Shown: positions 43,481-55,299 of the stretch, one piece after another | Numbering within the stretch: the first letter of the stretch is position 1 | How the letters are laid out: each line of letters opens with the position of its first letter | The notes under the pieces: generated by a model | What the model saw: only the letters and a program-made list of their open reading frames with translations | Databases searched by the model: none | What the model was told of the DNA's origin: nothing | Translations under genes and position numbers: made by a program | Assembly (NCBI GenBank): GCA_009829735.1 | Contig: CM020618.1 | Span: 20,631,346 to 20,695,345, forward strand | DNA from: Pyropia yezoensis | Lineage: Eukaryota > Rhodophyta > Bangiophyceae > Bangiales > Bangiaceae | Direction: 5' to 3' | Length of the DNA stretch: 64,000 nucleotides

Positions 43481-43975
43481 GGGGGGGGGGGGGGCGGCGG
43501 CGGCGGAGCAGGGGGGGGGGGGGAGGGGAGGGGTCTGGGGGGGGGGGGGTGGCGGCGCGCCGGGTCTTGCCCAGTAGCGGGGCAAGTCCCGATGGGTGGA
43601 AGGGGGGGGGGGGGGGGGGGGTGGACGGGGTGAGGGGTTGGGAGGGAGGCGCATGAGGACGGGCACGGGGGTGGAGGGGGGGGTTGTGTGGATGCGTGCG
43701 TATGCTCGTCACCGCGCGCGGGTGCGCCACCCACCCACCCGTGGGGGGGGTGGCTTCGGCAGCGGACCGGTTTGCGTGGCTAGGCGGGGGTGCCTGCTTC
43801 AGGCGGTGCAGGCCGCGGCGGCGGCAGCGACGGCGACGGCGGTGGTGGCGACGGCGGCGGCGGCGGTGGCGGCAGCGGTGGCTGCCATCCTCCACCAGCC
43901 ACGCCGGCTGTGGGGGGCGGGCACCCACGCGCAGCGGGGGCGGCGGACGCGGCCGGGGGGGGGGGGGGGGGGGAA

Positions 43976-44013
43976 GGGGGGGGGGGGGGTACCCCCCCCC
44001 CCCCCCCCCCCCC
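43976..44013. repeat. G14-TA-C22 perfect inverted repeat
   Basis: Fourteen G, then TA, then twenty-two C: a self-complementary hairpin with a G19 run just upstream (43955-43973). Confidence 0.9.
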
Positions 44014-44501
44014 GCGCCAGTCTGCCGCGGTCTGATGCCCCTGTCGCAAGCCGCGGCGGTGGGGGTGGAGGCAGGGAGGTTGCGGCGGCCAGCTATGAGG
44101 GCGAGGGGGGGGAAGAGACGTCGGCGGCGGTGGTGGTGGTGGTGGCGGCAAGCGGCGGCGGCGGCGGGAGCGGCAGTGGTGGTGGCAGCAGCGGCGGGCG
44201 ACGGCGGGTGGGGGTGCCCTTGGCCCCCCCCCGGCGCCCCCCCCCCCCCCCCTCGTCACGTCCCCCCCCCGCCCCTCCCGCCGCAAGGCCGCGGCCGCCC
44301 CCACGCCCCCCAGAGGGTCATTGCGTGTAGGTAGTTTCTCGCTCTCGTTGCCTTTTCTTCTCTATCCTCCCACCGCCACCCCCGTCGCCGCCCGGGGGGG
44401 GGTCCCATCGCGGCCGCCGTCCCCGGCGGCACGGCCGTGCCCACTACCGCCCCCCCCCCCCCCCCCCCCCATGGGCGTTTGGCAAAAAGAGGGGAGGGGA
44501 A

Positions 44502-44539
<38 letters not shown>
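44502..44539. repeat. G38 homopolymer
   Basis: Unbroken run of 38 G, the longest in the window. It has quadruplex potential, and its length in an assembly is likely unreliable. Confidence 0.9.
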
Positions 44540-44540
<1 letters not shown>

Positions 44541-44752
44541 AAGGGGCACCCCCCCCCCGTCCCCCCCCCCCCCTGCACGGGGGCCCGCCAGAAACAAAGG
44601 GGGCTTCTCCCCCGGGGGGGGGGGGGGGGAGGGGAGGGGGGTGGGGCGTTGGCGGCTGGCCGCCGTCCCCCCCCCCCCCGCCTCCCCCCTCCCCCACCCC
44701 CGCCAGGCGCGTGCCCCTGCGGCACGAAAAAAAGGCGGCACAAAAGTCAATG

Positions 44753-45741
44753 CTAGACCCCCCCCACACGCCGGCGGTGCCCCCCCCCCCCCGTGGCACC
44801 ACGCCAGCCCCACAGGGGGAAACAGGAGGGGGACGGACGGACGGACGCCCCCCCCCCGAGGTGGGTGGCCACCCCCCACCTCCCCCCGCCCCCCCCCCTC
44901 CCCACCTCCCACCCGCGAGCGATCCGCCCCCCCCCCCCCCCCCTCAGCCGACCGCCCACCGCGGGTTCCCCCCCCCCCTGCCGCCACCCCAGCCGCCATC
45001 GTCGTTGTAGCCCCCCCCCCCCCCCCCCCCCCCCCTCCTCCCCGCGGTGGTGGCGGCCGCCGGGACGCCGCCACCGCCGCCGCCCACCCGCCGCCCCCCG
45101 GGGCAGCAGCACCCCCGGCCGTGGCGGGGGGCGGGCCAGGCCGTCCCCACCCTCACCGTCCGTGTCGTCGCTGCTGCTGCCGCGGCTGCTGCTCCCGTCG
45201 CCGCTGCCGCCGCCGCTGCCGTCGGCGGTGCGGCCGCCGCCGCCACCGCCGTCGCCGTCGCCCCGCGTCGGCGGGGCGTCGCCGGGCGTGTCCACCCCCG
45301 CCACCCCCCGGTGCACCCGCAGGGCGGCGAGCCGCGCCGCCGCCGACGCCCGCAACGGCGGCGGCGGCGGCGGCAGCACCGGCGCGGGGGGGGGGTCGAG
45401 GAAGGCGTCGGTGCCGCGGCCGCCGCGGCCGCCGCCGCCGCTGCCGCCGCCGCCGCCGCCACTCCCCCCGCCGCCGCCGCTGCCGCTGCCGCCGTTGCCG
45501 CCGCTGTCGCCGTCGGCCTCCTCGTCGGTGAGGACGGCGGTGACGTCCACGGGGGAGGTGAGGTCAATGGGCGCCGCGCGGGGGCGGGGGCGGGGGTGGG
45601 GGCGGGGGGGGGGGTGGGGGTGGGGGCGGGGGGGGGGGGGGGGCGCCCACGAGCTGCCCCCGCTGGTGGAGGAGGACGCAACGGGGGAGAAGGCCGACAC
45701 GGCCGTCACCAGCGCGGGGGGGGGGGGGGGGTGACCGCGGC

Positions 45742-45773
<32 letters not shown>

Positions 45774-47401
45774 CGGCGGCGGGGCGGGGCCGCCGCCCCT
45801 CCCCGACCGCCTCGGGGCGCCGCTGTCGGGTGGCGGCGGGCCCCCGCCCGTCACCCGCCGCCAGCCGGGGGGCGCAGCGGCCGCCCCAGGCGGCGGCGGC
45901 GGCGGGCGGCGCCGCCCCCCTCTCCCCCGGCGCCAGCTCGGGGTCGGACCCCTTGGCGACCACGCCGGCGCCGCCGGCGCCGCCCCCTCCCCCTTTCCCT
46001 CCCCCTCCCCCTCCCCCTCCCCCTCCGCCGACGTCGGCGCCGCCCCCCCCCCCTCCCCCCACCCCCCCTGCTCCTTCATCTTGGCCTCCCTGTCTCCCCA
46101 CACGGTACACAGCACGTAGTCCCCCCCCTCCTCCCCGTCCGCTTCCGACTCCATCGCCGCCGCCTCCAGCCGCCGCCGCCGGCGGGACGCCCACCACCAA
46201 AACGCCCCCCCCGCACCCGCCGCCGCCGCCACCACCGCCCCCAGGCCGACGCCCACCCACGCGGCGCCGCTGAGCCCCCCCCCCCCCCCCCCCCCGCGCC
46301 CCCCCCCGCCCCCCCCCCCCCCCCCGGCGGGCGCGGCGCGGGTCGCCCCGGGCACCCAGCCAGGCCACACGGGCCGGGGGCGCCCAGCGGCCCCGCCACC
46401 CGCGGCTGCAGCCAGGCCACCCACGTGCCGCCGGCGGCGGTCAGCGGCGCCGCCGCCCACCCCACCTGCGCCGCCGCGCCGGGGCGGGCGGCGAGGCGCG
46501 CGCCAAGGGGGGTGGCGGCGGCGCCGACGACCGCCCACGCGTCGTTCTTGGTCGGCTCGGTGGAGAGGATGGAGACGGTAAAGGACGCGGCGGTGGTGGT
46601 GCCGGGCGGGACCGCCCAGGACACCACGTGGGTGGTGTCCTCGTTGCCGCCGCCCACCTGGCCGCCGGTGCCCCCCGGGGCGGCGCCCCCCGCGGGGGCA
46701 CCCCCCTCCCCCGTGCCGGGGGAGGGGGAGGACGGGGAGGCGGGGGGCGGGGATGCCGCCGCCGTCGCTGCCGCCGACGGCGGGCCGGCGGGCCCCCCGC
46801 CCGTGCCGGGGAGCGCCTTGAACGCCACGGGCGCGCACACGGTGGTGGCGTCGGCGACAATGGCGCCCTGCAGCTCGTACTCAAACGCCCACGTGCCGCC
46901 GGCGGGGGCGGGCCAGCTCACCGCCAGCCCCCCGCCGCCGCCCTCCCCCACCGCCGCCGTCTGCACCGACGCGTCCACCGCGGGGGCGGGCCGCAGCCGC
47001 CGCAGCCGCACCACGTGGGGGACCGCCGACGGGGCGGTGACGGGGGAGGGGAGGACGCGCGTAAAGAGGGCGCCGCCGCCGCCGCCGCTGCTGCCATTAC
47101 CAGGGGGGGCGGGCAGCACGATGGTCTCGGTGACCGCAAAGCCACACGAGTGGGGCGACGGCGCCACCTCAACGGCGAGGGAGCACGCATAGTTGGGCGG
47201 GTGCGCCGCGGGGGGGCAGGCGAAGTCGCCCAGTGTGGGTTGACCCGCCACCAGCGGGGAGGAGGCGGCGGAGGGGGATGATGCCAACGCCACGGCCACG
47301 GCCGCCAGCACCGCCGCAGCAGCCGCGGTGGCGGCGACGGCGGGGTGGCGGCGGCGGGCGGGGCGGCATTGCCGGCCCCGTGGGGGGGGGGGGGTCGCCA
47401 T
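44753..47401 (-). CDS. Type I single-pass membrane protein, composite frames
   Basis: The ATG at 47401 begins with a basic N-region and a hydrophobic Ala/Val segment (AAAAAVLAAVAVALASSPSA), a likely signal peptide or signal anchor. The lumenal/extracellular part has paired cysteines (FACPPAAHPPNYACSL, HSCGFAVTETIVL), beta-rich segments such as GGTWAFEYELQGAIVADATT and VVSWAVPPGTTTAASFTVSI, and a DAWAVVG stretch. After C runs at 46275-46325 the phase changes to a membrane helix (AAWVGVGLGAVVAAAAGAG then FWWWASRRRRR) with a basic stop-transfer, then an acidic tail (ESEADGEEGGDYVLCTVWGD). Further tail segments in other phases (VTAVSAFSPVASSSTSGGSS, PIDLTSPVDVTAVLTDEEAD) suggest it continues to about 45100 or beyond, changing phase at the G16 run 45716-45731. 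The family is unknown. The part 46080-47401 is the most secure; the 3' limit is a guess. Confidence 0.5.
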
Positions 47402-48496
47402 GCAAGATGGGCGCGCACCAGCGGGGGAAGGGGGGGAGGTCAGAGGGGACGGACCGTGGGGGGCCAAAAAGGGGGGGGGGGAGTGAGAAACGCGTCAAGG
47501 GGGAGGAAGCGAAGAGAGGAGGGGGACGGGGCGGAGCTGGCAAGGGACGAGGCCGGCGCCGTTGCCTTGACGTGGCTCGTAGCGACGGCGGCGGCCGACG
47601 CACCTGCAAGGCACGGCCAGGGGGACTGGCCGGAAGCAGCGGCCGCCAATAGCCCCCGTTGCGATGGGCGGCAGCGGACGACGCCGCCAGCTTTGGGGCG
47701 CGAGCCGCCCCCCCACGCCCCGCCGTCCACGCAGCCGAGGCAGCGACGGCGGCGGCGCGGCGAACCCCGCCCCGCCCCGCCACCCGCCGGCTCTCCGCCA
47801 CCGCGCGGCGCGGGGCGGCCACCCCGCCCTCCCCCCCACCCCCCCCACCCCCAAACCCCCTTCCCCACCAACGCGCCCGCGCGTCGTGGGGGCGGTCGGC
47901 ACACACACAACGGCACCGGTGGTCGCCGCTCCCCTCTGGCAGCAGCCGCCGGGCGGGACCGCCGCGGCGGTCCCTCGCCCTCTCCCCGCTCTCTCCCTCC
48001 CCCACTGTTGCCGCGCTCCACCCCGCGTCGGCAGCGGCCCGACCCGCCGCCGCCGCGCAGACCGCCCGCCCTGCCCCGCCGCCGTGTGTGCCGGCGGCCG
48101 CGCCGCGGTCGCCGCGCCCGCGGGGGGTCGTGCGCCCCACACCGCCCGTCCGCTCCCCGGCCGCCTCAGACGACCGTCGTCCACGGGGCGGGGGGGGGGG
48201 GCCGGCCCCGCGGGGGGTCAGCCGCGCCGCCGCCCGGTCGGTCGGTCGGTCGCGCGCGCGCGCCGCCGCCGCCGCGGGCGCAGCTGAGCGGCAGGGTGGG
48301 AGTGGGGGTGGGGTGCCGAGCCTGCCGCCCGCCGCAACGGGCACGCGCGGCCGGGCCGCGACGCGCCGCGCAAGCGCGGCGCAAAAAAAAACACCCACAT
48401 GGCCGCCACGGCGTGGCGGCCGCGAGCCCAATCCCTCCTCCCCAGCCTATCAGGTGTGGCTCTGGTTGGGGGGGGGGGGCGCGGCTTTCATTCTCA

Positions 48497-48524
48497 GGGG
48501 GGGGGGGGGGGGGGGGGGGGGGGG
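48497..48524. repeat. G28 homopolymer
   Basis: Unbroken run of 28 G. Confidence 0.9.
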
Positions 48525-49515
48525 CGTGCGTCAGCCCACCTCCCGAGCCGCCGCCTTGTCCTTTCACCCCGCCCGGAGCTGACGCCCCGGCGCCGCGCGG
48601 CGGCCCCGACGTGCGGCACTCCCCCCCCCCACGGGCGGGGCGGTCGGGCGCATATACCCATCGCCGCCGCCGCTTCCAGAAGCCGCCCGCCGCGGGGCCC
48701 TCGGGGCTGGGGGGGGGGGTACGGCGGAGGTGTGGCCCGTCTGGGTCCGGGCCCGATTACACACCGCCGCCCGCGTGGCCGCCGGTGGTGGGTGGGGGAG
48801 GGGGGGGAGTGGGGGTGCGGTGGGTGCCCGCCGCCACCGGCACCACCCTCCACGCGGGACCTGCTGCCAGCCGTGGAGGACGGCATGGGCTGTACTGTAC
48901 TGTATATTGATAGAGGGGCGACCTGCGCTCGGCACGGTCTCCCCCCCTTTTGGGGCCCTCCTCGCCAGAGAGCCGTCGATGCGCGTGTGTGGGGGGGGCA
49001 GGGGGGGGAGACGGGGGGGGCGTCGTCCCACCGCCACCTTTTTTCCCCGCGGCCGCTCACCACAACCCCTCTGGCTGCCCCCCTCCTCACTCAGTGAGGC
49101 GACGGAGCTCTCCGTGGCCACTCCGCGCCCCGTTGCGTCGCTCCCCACCCACACAGCCGTAGGCGAGGGGAGTGTGACGGCTGCCCCACCCACCTCTCTC
49201 CTCAATCCATTTGGGGGGGGGGGGGGAGGAGGGGGTTCTCGGGGGAGGCGAGAGGAGCGGCTGTGCGCCCCGCCACGACGCCACCCGCCACGACCACGAC
49301 AACCGCGCGAGCCCCCTCGCGGGAAATCCCGTCGACACAAACACTGCCACGCACCGGGTGCGCCAGGACAGACAGCCGCAGCCCCCCGCCCGAGGGGCCG
49401 GCGTGAACTCCCGACGCGCCGCGGCACCCCCGCCGGGGCCCGGCCGAGAGGCGTACCTACTACCTGACAGACTGCTCCGTCATACTGCGTCGAGATGGAG
49501 CTGTATCCTATGTAT

Positions 49516-49538
49516 GTACTGTATGGAGGCTTATATAT
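49516..49538 (+). promoter_or_regulatory. GTACTGTAT element plus TATA-like CTTATATAT
   Basis: Same arrangement as at 26037: a GTACTGTA core, then CTTATATAT at 49530-49538. On the plus strand it points towards 49600 and onward, where no gene is recognised, so an unannotated or non-coding transcript is possible. Confidence 0.35.
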
Positions 49539-50510
49539 GGAGGTGCACGCAAGTTCAGGTTTCGGTCTGGTTACACACAGGTAGAGGCTGGCTGAACCAG
49601 GGAGAGACTCGCGGTTGGCCCGTGCGCACCCAGCCACCACGCTTGCGTAGGTTGCCGCAGAGTGAGGATGCACTGACCGCAGAGTCCGTGACAATGGGAG
49701 GGCGGCTAAACCAATGAACCGGCAGCACCGCGTCCGTCTGCCAGCCAGTTGACCAATCAGCCGCCCGATCATGCGTCAGGAGTCAAACAAGGCTATGCCA
49801 TTTCATTTTCTTCTTAGCCAGTGTTTAGGACAGGGCGAAGTTAGGACACTGGCATACATACTTAAACGTGTACAGTACAATACGGGAAGCTAGATAATAT
49901 CTTTATTATGTACGCATGCACCGGTTCAGCCGTCTCTGACAGCCTCCAGAGTAACGCAATAGAAGATGGAAGAGCTGCTCGACTGCGTTCTCGTGTTCGG
50001 GGACGACCAAGACGTTGTCTGCACCGCTGCCACATTCGCGCTCGGGTGCGGATGATCCCCCGCACTGGCTGCAGCCAGCTGGGCTCCCACCCAGTGTATG
50101 TACGCAATCCGTGGGGAAGCCGTCCTCTCACCGTCTGCAAGAGAATTACAGCAGGTCGACCCGACCAGCGACGACGGGGGCAAGCTGCGGGATCGGGCAC
50201 CCCGCTGCCGTCGCCACTGCGCAGACCGCCGCGGCGTGTCCCCCCGACCGAGGCTACAGTACCGGACGGCCCGAAGTTCTGGCCAAAAAAAAAGGGAGAA
50301 CGAAGACGGAGAGGAAGACAGTCGAAAAAAAGAAAGAAGAGGAGAAGAATAGTGGAAAAACGGGAGAACACGGGGGGATGCCGACGAGGGAGGGCGGGGG
50401 CCGACACACATGGCAGACGACGGAGACGGCCGCTGCATACCATCATCTACCTCTTGTCTACCAGCGTGGCGGCAGAGGCCGTCGGCGCAAGCGCCCCACC
50501 CCCCTCCACG

Positions 50511-53500
50511 TCAAAAGCCAAAGCCCTCCCCATCGGAAATGCCACTCCACTCGCTGCAGTCACTGCTGTCATCGTCGCTGCTGTTGTCGTCGGCGCCGCC
50601 ACCAGGACGCCCCTCCGCACCGCCCTTCTTGTCCGTGCCCCGCCGCCACGAGTGCACGCCCCGTCGCGGCGGGGCCCACGCACCGCCGCCGCCGCCGCCG
50701 CCCGCATCTTCCTCCTCATCGTCTGACGAGACGGGCGCCAGGCCGCGGTCCACCACCCCCCACGCGGCGTCCTCCACGTCATCCTCGGCGGCCGTTCCAG
50801 CCACGACGCCGCCACCGCCGCCATCGTCGTAGCCGTCCGTCTCGGCGCGGCCGCGGTAGACGCCCGCGACGCGCGTGCGGCGGACGCCGCCGCCAATCAG
50901 GTGGCCGTCCTCGTTGGACGAGGACCCGTCCCCGCCGCCGCCGCCGGCACCGCCGCGGGTGCCCGGCCGCCTCGCCCACCACCCGCCGCCGGCCGCCGCG
51001 TCTGGCGCGGCGGCAGCGTCCCAGGCGAGCGTTTCGGTCGGCGGATTATCGTCTGGGTGGCGCACGTCGACGGGCGCGGGGGGCGGGGGGGGTGGGGACG
51101 CCGGGAAGGAGTCAATGACCTCTGCCAGCCGCCGGAGGAGGCAGTCCCCAAAGACCAGGGAGGGTGCTGCGGGGGGGAGCGTTACGCCGTCCTCTTTGCC
51201 ACCGCTGGCAACGCCACCGCCGCCGCTTCCACCGCCGCCGCTGCCCCCGCCGCCACCGTCGGCAGGGACGGCGTCCGCGGTGGTGGCGATGGCAAAGACC
51301 ACACTGCCCACGTCGCTCCCGTTGGGCGCCGTGGCTGCCGCATCGCCATTGGCCGCGCTCTCGCCCGCCGCGCCACGGCAGCCGCCGCGCACGCCGTCGC
51401 CGCCGCCACCACCCCCATCGCCGCCGCCGTCGCCGCCACCGCCGACGGTGCCGTCACCACCACCGCCACCGCCGCCAACGCCACAGCCACTGCCGGCGGC
51501 GGTGGCAGTGACGGTGGCGGCGGCGGTGGCCGCCGCCGCCGCTCCTTTACAGCCGCCCACCATGCCGCCGCCGGCCGGCGTCGCGGCGCGGTCGCCGCCG
51601 CCCGCGGCGTCCCCACCGCTGCCGCCGCCACCGCCACCCCCCTCCCCGCCTTCCTCGCGGCCGCTGCCACCATTGACGGGCGCGGCGGTCGCGCCCGGCG
51701 GTGGCCGCTTTGGCGGCAGCAGCCCGCCCCCCCCCCCGGCGCGCAACGCCCGCGCGGCGACGTCGGGGGCGGCACGTCGCACCCTCCCCCCGAGAGGCGC
51801 CCCCCCCCCCCCCCCCCCCCCTCCCCCCGCCACCGGAGGCGCGCGAGCGCGTCGCGGAGGACCCCCCCCAGGCGCCCCCCCCCCTCCCCCCCCACCTCGA
51901 CCGCCGCCACCGCCTCCCGCAGCAGCTCCCCCACCCGCCGCAGGTTGTACACCAGCTCCCCCGGGGGTACCCCCGCCGCCGCAGCCGCCGCCGCCACCAC
52001 CCCCGCAGGCACATCCGCAACGGGAGCAGCGGCGGCGGCGGCGGCGGAGGGCGCAACGGCAGCGGCGGCGGGCGCGACGGCAGCAGCGGCGCCCCCCCCC
52101 CCCAAAAACACCGCCACCGCCGGGGTGAGCCCCCAGTTGAGCGCCCGCACCAGGCACCCGTCGGGGGCTTCGTCACAGACGCCCGCTGCCGCCTCGGCGG
52201 CGTGCACCCGCTGCGCAGCGGCCAGCACCGCCCGCTGGGCGGCGCCCGCCGGGGTGGCCGCCGCCGCCAGGCCGCCGGCGGACCGGGCAGCGGGGGGGCC
52301 CCCGCGCCAGCGGGTAGTGAGGGCAGACAGGATGGCGGCGGCAACGGGGGGGGGGAGCGCCGACAGCGCCGCCCCACAGGCGCCGTGGACGGCCTCGATG
52401 ACGAGCAGCGGGTGGGCGGTGGTGACGGCTAGGGCGGACCGGCCGGCGGGGGTGAGCCGCGGGGGGGGGCGCGGGGGAGGGGGGGCGCCGCCCCCGCCCC
52501 CGCCGCCGCTACTGCCGCCGTCGTTGCCGTCGGTACCGCCGCCGCCGCCGTCGGGGGGGGGGGGGGGAGTGGCGCGGGGGTGACGTAGCCGAGGGTCTCC
52601 AGCACCTCGAGCTGCTGCCGTGCTACGGCCGCAAGGGCGGCGGTGGGCGGCGGCAGCCGCGGGGCGGCCAGGGCGGCCACCCCGGCGGCAAGGGCGGGCG
52701 GCAGGTCGCCGCCACGGCCTGACGCCGCCGCCGCCGCCGCCAGCAGCGCCGCCGCGCGGTCGCGGAGGAGGGTGTGGCGGAAGCTCCCAAACGTGGACCC
52801 GAGCAGGTGGTCGAGCGTTGGTGCCACCGCCGCCGCCACCACACCCGCACCGCCACCGCACCCACCGTCGTTGCCACCGTCGTTGACGCTACCGTTGCTA
52901 CCGTTGCCGCTACCATCGCCGTCGCTAGGGACGCCGCCAGTGCCACTTCCATTGCCGTTGTCGCTGACATTGCCATTCCCGCCGCCGCCGCCGGCACCGC
53001 CCGCGGCCGTACCGCGGGGGCCGACGCGGCGCCCTCCCCCCCCCCCCCCGCCTCCGCGCTCTGCCCGAGCGGCCCACTGCAGCAGGGCGGGGTACTCACA
53101 CACGTAGCGGCTGGCCACATCTTCCGCCCCCCCCCCCCCGGCTCCCGCCCCTCCCCCAAACAGGCGGCCCAGCTCCCCCCCCCCAGGGGGCTTGCGCCCA
53201 TACCCCACCAGCACCGACACGTAGCCGGCAGTGTCAAAGCCGCGGCGGCCCGCCCGCCCCGCCATCTGGTCGGCCTCGCGGCGGCTGAGCGGCACCACCC
53301 CCCCCGCCGCGTGCTTGGCCAGCGCCGTGAACACCACCGACCGGGCGGGCGCGTGGACGCCCACCGCAAAGGTGTCGGTGGCAAACAGGACGGGCGTGGT
53401 GCCGGCGGCAAAGGTCGACTCGACGAGCTCCTTGAGGACGGGCAGCAGCCCCGCGTGGTGGGTGCCGACGCCCCGGCGGAGGGCAGAGGTGACGGCCGTC

Positions 53501-53627
53501 ACCTGCGGAAGCGCCCGGTCGGGGGGGGGGAGGGCGGCAATGACGGTTGCGACAGCCGCCTCGACGGCAGCGCGGGCGGTGGGGCGGTCGGCCAGCAGGT
53601 CCAGGGGAGGGGGGGACGCGCCGCCAC

Positions 53628-53671
<44 letters not shown>

Positions 53672-54404
53672 CCGCCGCCGCCGCCACCGCCACCGCCGTT
53701 GCCCGCCGCGTCGCCCGCCCCACCCACCCCCCCCGCCGCGAGCAGCCCCACTGCCGCCGCGTCAACGGCGGCGCGCGAGAAGAGAAAAAAGATGGCGGGC
53801 GTCCGCCGGCGCGCCACGAGGTGCGCCACCGCCGCCGCGTAGGGGCTCCCCCCCCACCCCCCCCCCAGCAGCGCCCGCCGTGCCGCGGCGGGTGCCACCG
53901 CCCGTGCGTAGGCAGCACGGTCGAGCGCGCCGCCGCCCGCGGGGATGAGGGTCGTTTCTGACACCCGCGCGTCGGGGGTGATGCCATGCGGCACCAGCGC
54001 CGTGACGGTGAGGGGCACGACGCGGGCGGGGGTGGTGACGACCGTCACGGGCAGGGGGGCGGCAGAGGTGGGGGGGGGGGCGGTGGTGGTGGGGGGGGTG
54101 GTGGTGGTGATGGACGGGAGGGTATCGCCGCAAGCGGCGGTGGTGGGGGCGGCGACGACGGTGGGGGTGGCGGCTGTGGCGGGCAACCCCCCGCCGCCCC
54201 GGGCGCGGCGGCGGGCGGCGCCCACCCAGGCGGCCAGCTCCACCGCGTTGCCCACCGACGCGGACAGCATGACCAGCTGCACCGCCGGCGGGAGCGCCAG
54301 GATGACCGACTCCCACACCACCCCCCGCTCCGGGTCGTCAATCATGTGCACCTCGTCCAGGACCACCACCCGCACGCCCGCCATCAGGCGGTCGTCGCCC
54401 GTCG

Positions 54405-54439
<35 letters not shown>

Positions 54440-55299
54440 CCGACGCGGGGGCGCCGCCGCCGCCGCCAACCCCGCCCGCCCCGCCGCCGGCCGCCCCCGC
54501 CGGCCGCCCCCCGGCCGAGGGCGTTGCGGAGGATCTCGGTGGTCAGCACCACCACCGGCGCGCGCTCATTCACCTTGAGGTCCCCCGTGGAGAGGCCAAC
54601 GCGGGGGCGGCCAAAGCGGCGGCCCAGCTCCACCGCCTTTTGGTTGCTCAACGCCTTGACGGGGGTGGTGTACAGGGCCCGCCCGCCACCCCCCCCCCCA
54701 CCCCCGCCGCCGCCGCCGCCGTCGCGCCCGCCGCCACCCCCACCGCCGTCCGCCGCGAGCGCGCGGGCGATCGCCCACTCGGCCACGGCGGTCTTGCCGG
54801 TGCCCGTGTGGGCGGCGACGAGGACGTCACCGCCCGCGTCCACGGCGGCAACCGCCGCGGCCTGCCAGCCGTCGAGGGGAAAGGGGAAGAAGGCGGCCAC
54901 GGGGGGGGCGGGGGGGAGCGCCGCCGCCGCCGCGGCGGCCGACACCACCGCCGCCGTGGCGGCCAGGGCGGGGGTGAGCCGCGCCGCCGCGCCGGCGGCG
55001 TCGGTGACAGCAGCGGCGGCAGCAGCAGCAGCAGCGGCGGCGGCGGCGGCGGCGGGGGGGAGGCTGCCGGGCGGCAGCAGCGCCGCCGCGTCGGCGAGGA
55101 GCTCCCGTGCCGCCGCGGGGGCGTCATAGGGGGGTGGCCACGACGGCGGCGGCGGCGGCGGAGCCCGCGGCGGCCGTCCCGCCGCGGCGGCCGGCGTGAT
55201 GGCGGCCGCCGCGGCGGCCGCCGCCACTGGGGAGACGGGGACAGAGGAAGGGGGACATGGGAGGGGGGCGGCGGCGGCGTCCACCCCCGGGGCGGCCAT
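50511..55299 (-). CDS. Ski2-like DEVH-box RNA helicase, composite of three phases
   Basis: The ATG at 55299 starts an Ala/Pro-rich N-terminus. Segment 1 (55299 to about 52560) carries all superfamily II motifs: GWQAAAVAAVDAG, AHTGTGKTAVAEWA (motif I), YTTPVKALSNQK (Ia), GLSTGDLKVN, LTTEILRNAL (Ib), DEVHMIDDPERGVVWE (II), LSAS (III), FFLFSR (IV), GVGTHHAGLLPVLKELVE, FATDTFAVGVHAPARSVVF (V) and QMAGRAGRRGFD (VI). At the G15 run 52553-52567 the phase changes, and segment 2 supplies the DSHCT-like C-terminal helices (LTPAGRSALAV, LVRALNWGL, PPGELVYNLRRVGELL). At the C22 run 51800-51821 it changes again to a Gly-rich then acidic tail ending SDCSEWSGISDGEGFGF. DERGVVWE recalls cytosolic Ski2; plastid ISE2-type is the alternative. 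Role: 3'-5' RNA unwinding for exosome or organelle RNA processing. Confidence 0.8.

Larger units (their letters stand above)
43481..44752. other. Homopolymer-rich region with G14/C22 palindrome and G38 run
   Basis: No gene is supported. Contains the longest G run of the window (44502-44539), a C21 run at 44450-44470 and a perfect G/C hairpin at 43976-44013. It lies between the B12D 3' end and the 3' end of the membrane-protein model. Confidence 0.6.
47402..50510. other. 3.1-kb intergenic region with AT-richer promoter-like islands
   Basis: 47402-49450 is GC-extreme with a G28 run (48497-48524) and no supported gene. GTACTGTAC at 48892-48900 is followed by TATATTGATAG. 49460-49930 is AT-richer, with a GTAC/TATA module at 49516-49538 and GTACAGTAC at 49870-49878. 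A plus-strand frame from 49908 with a Lys/Arg-rich stretch exists but overlaps the helicase 3' end and is not convincing. Confidence 0.5.

Noticed and set aside
49908-50726. Plus-strand frame with a Lys/Arg-rich segment
   Set aside because: Overlaps the 3' end of the helicase in antisense; the basic run comes from an A/G-rich patch near 50285-50370 and no other protein character is seen.
53637-53680. Short regular GTCGCC repeats considered as a CRISPR-like or regulatory array
   Set aside because: They are a coding microsatellite giving an Asp-Gly run inside the helicase; no spacer structure.
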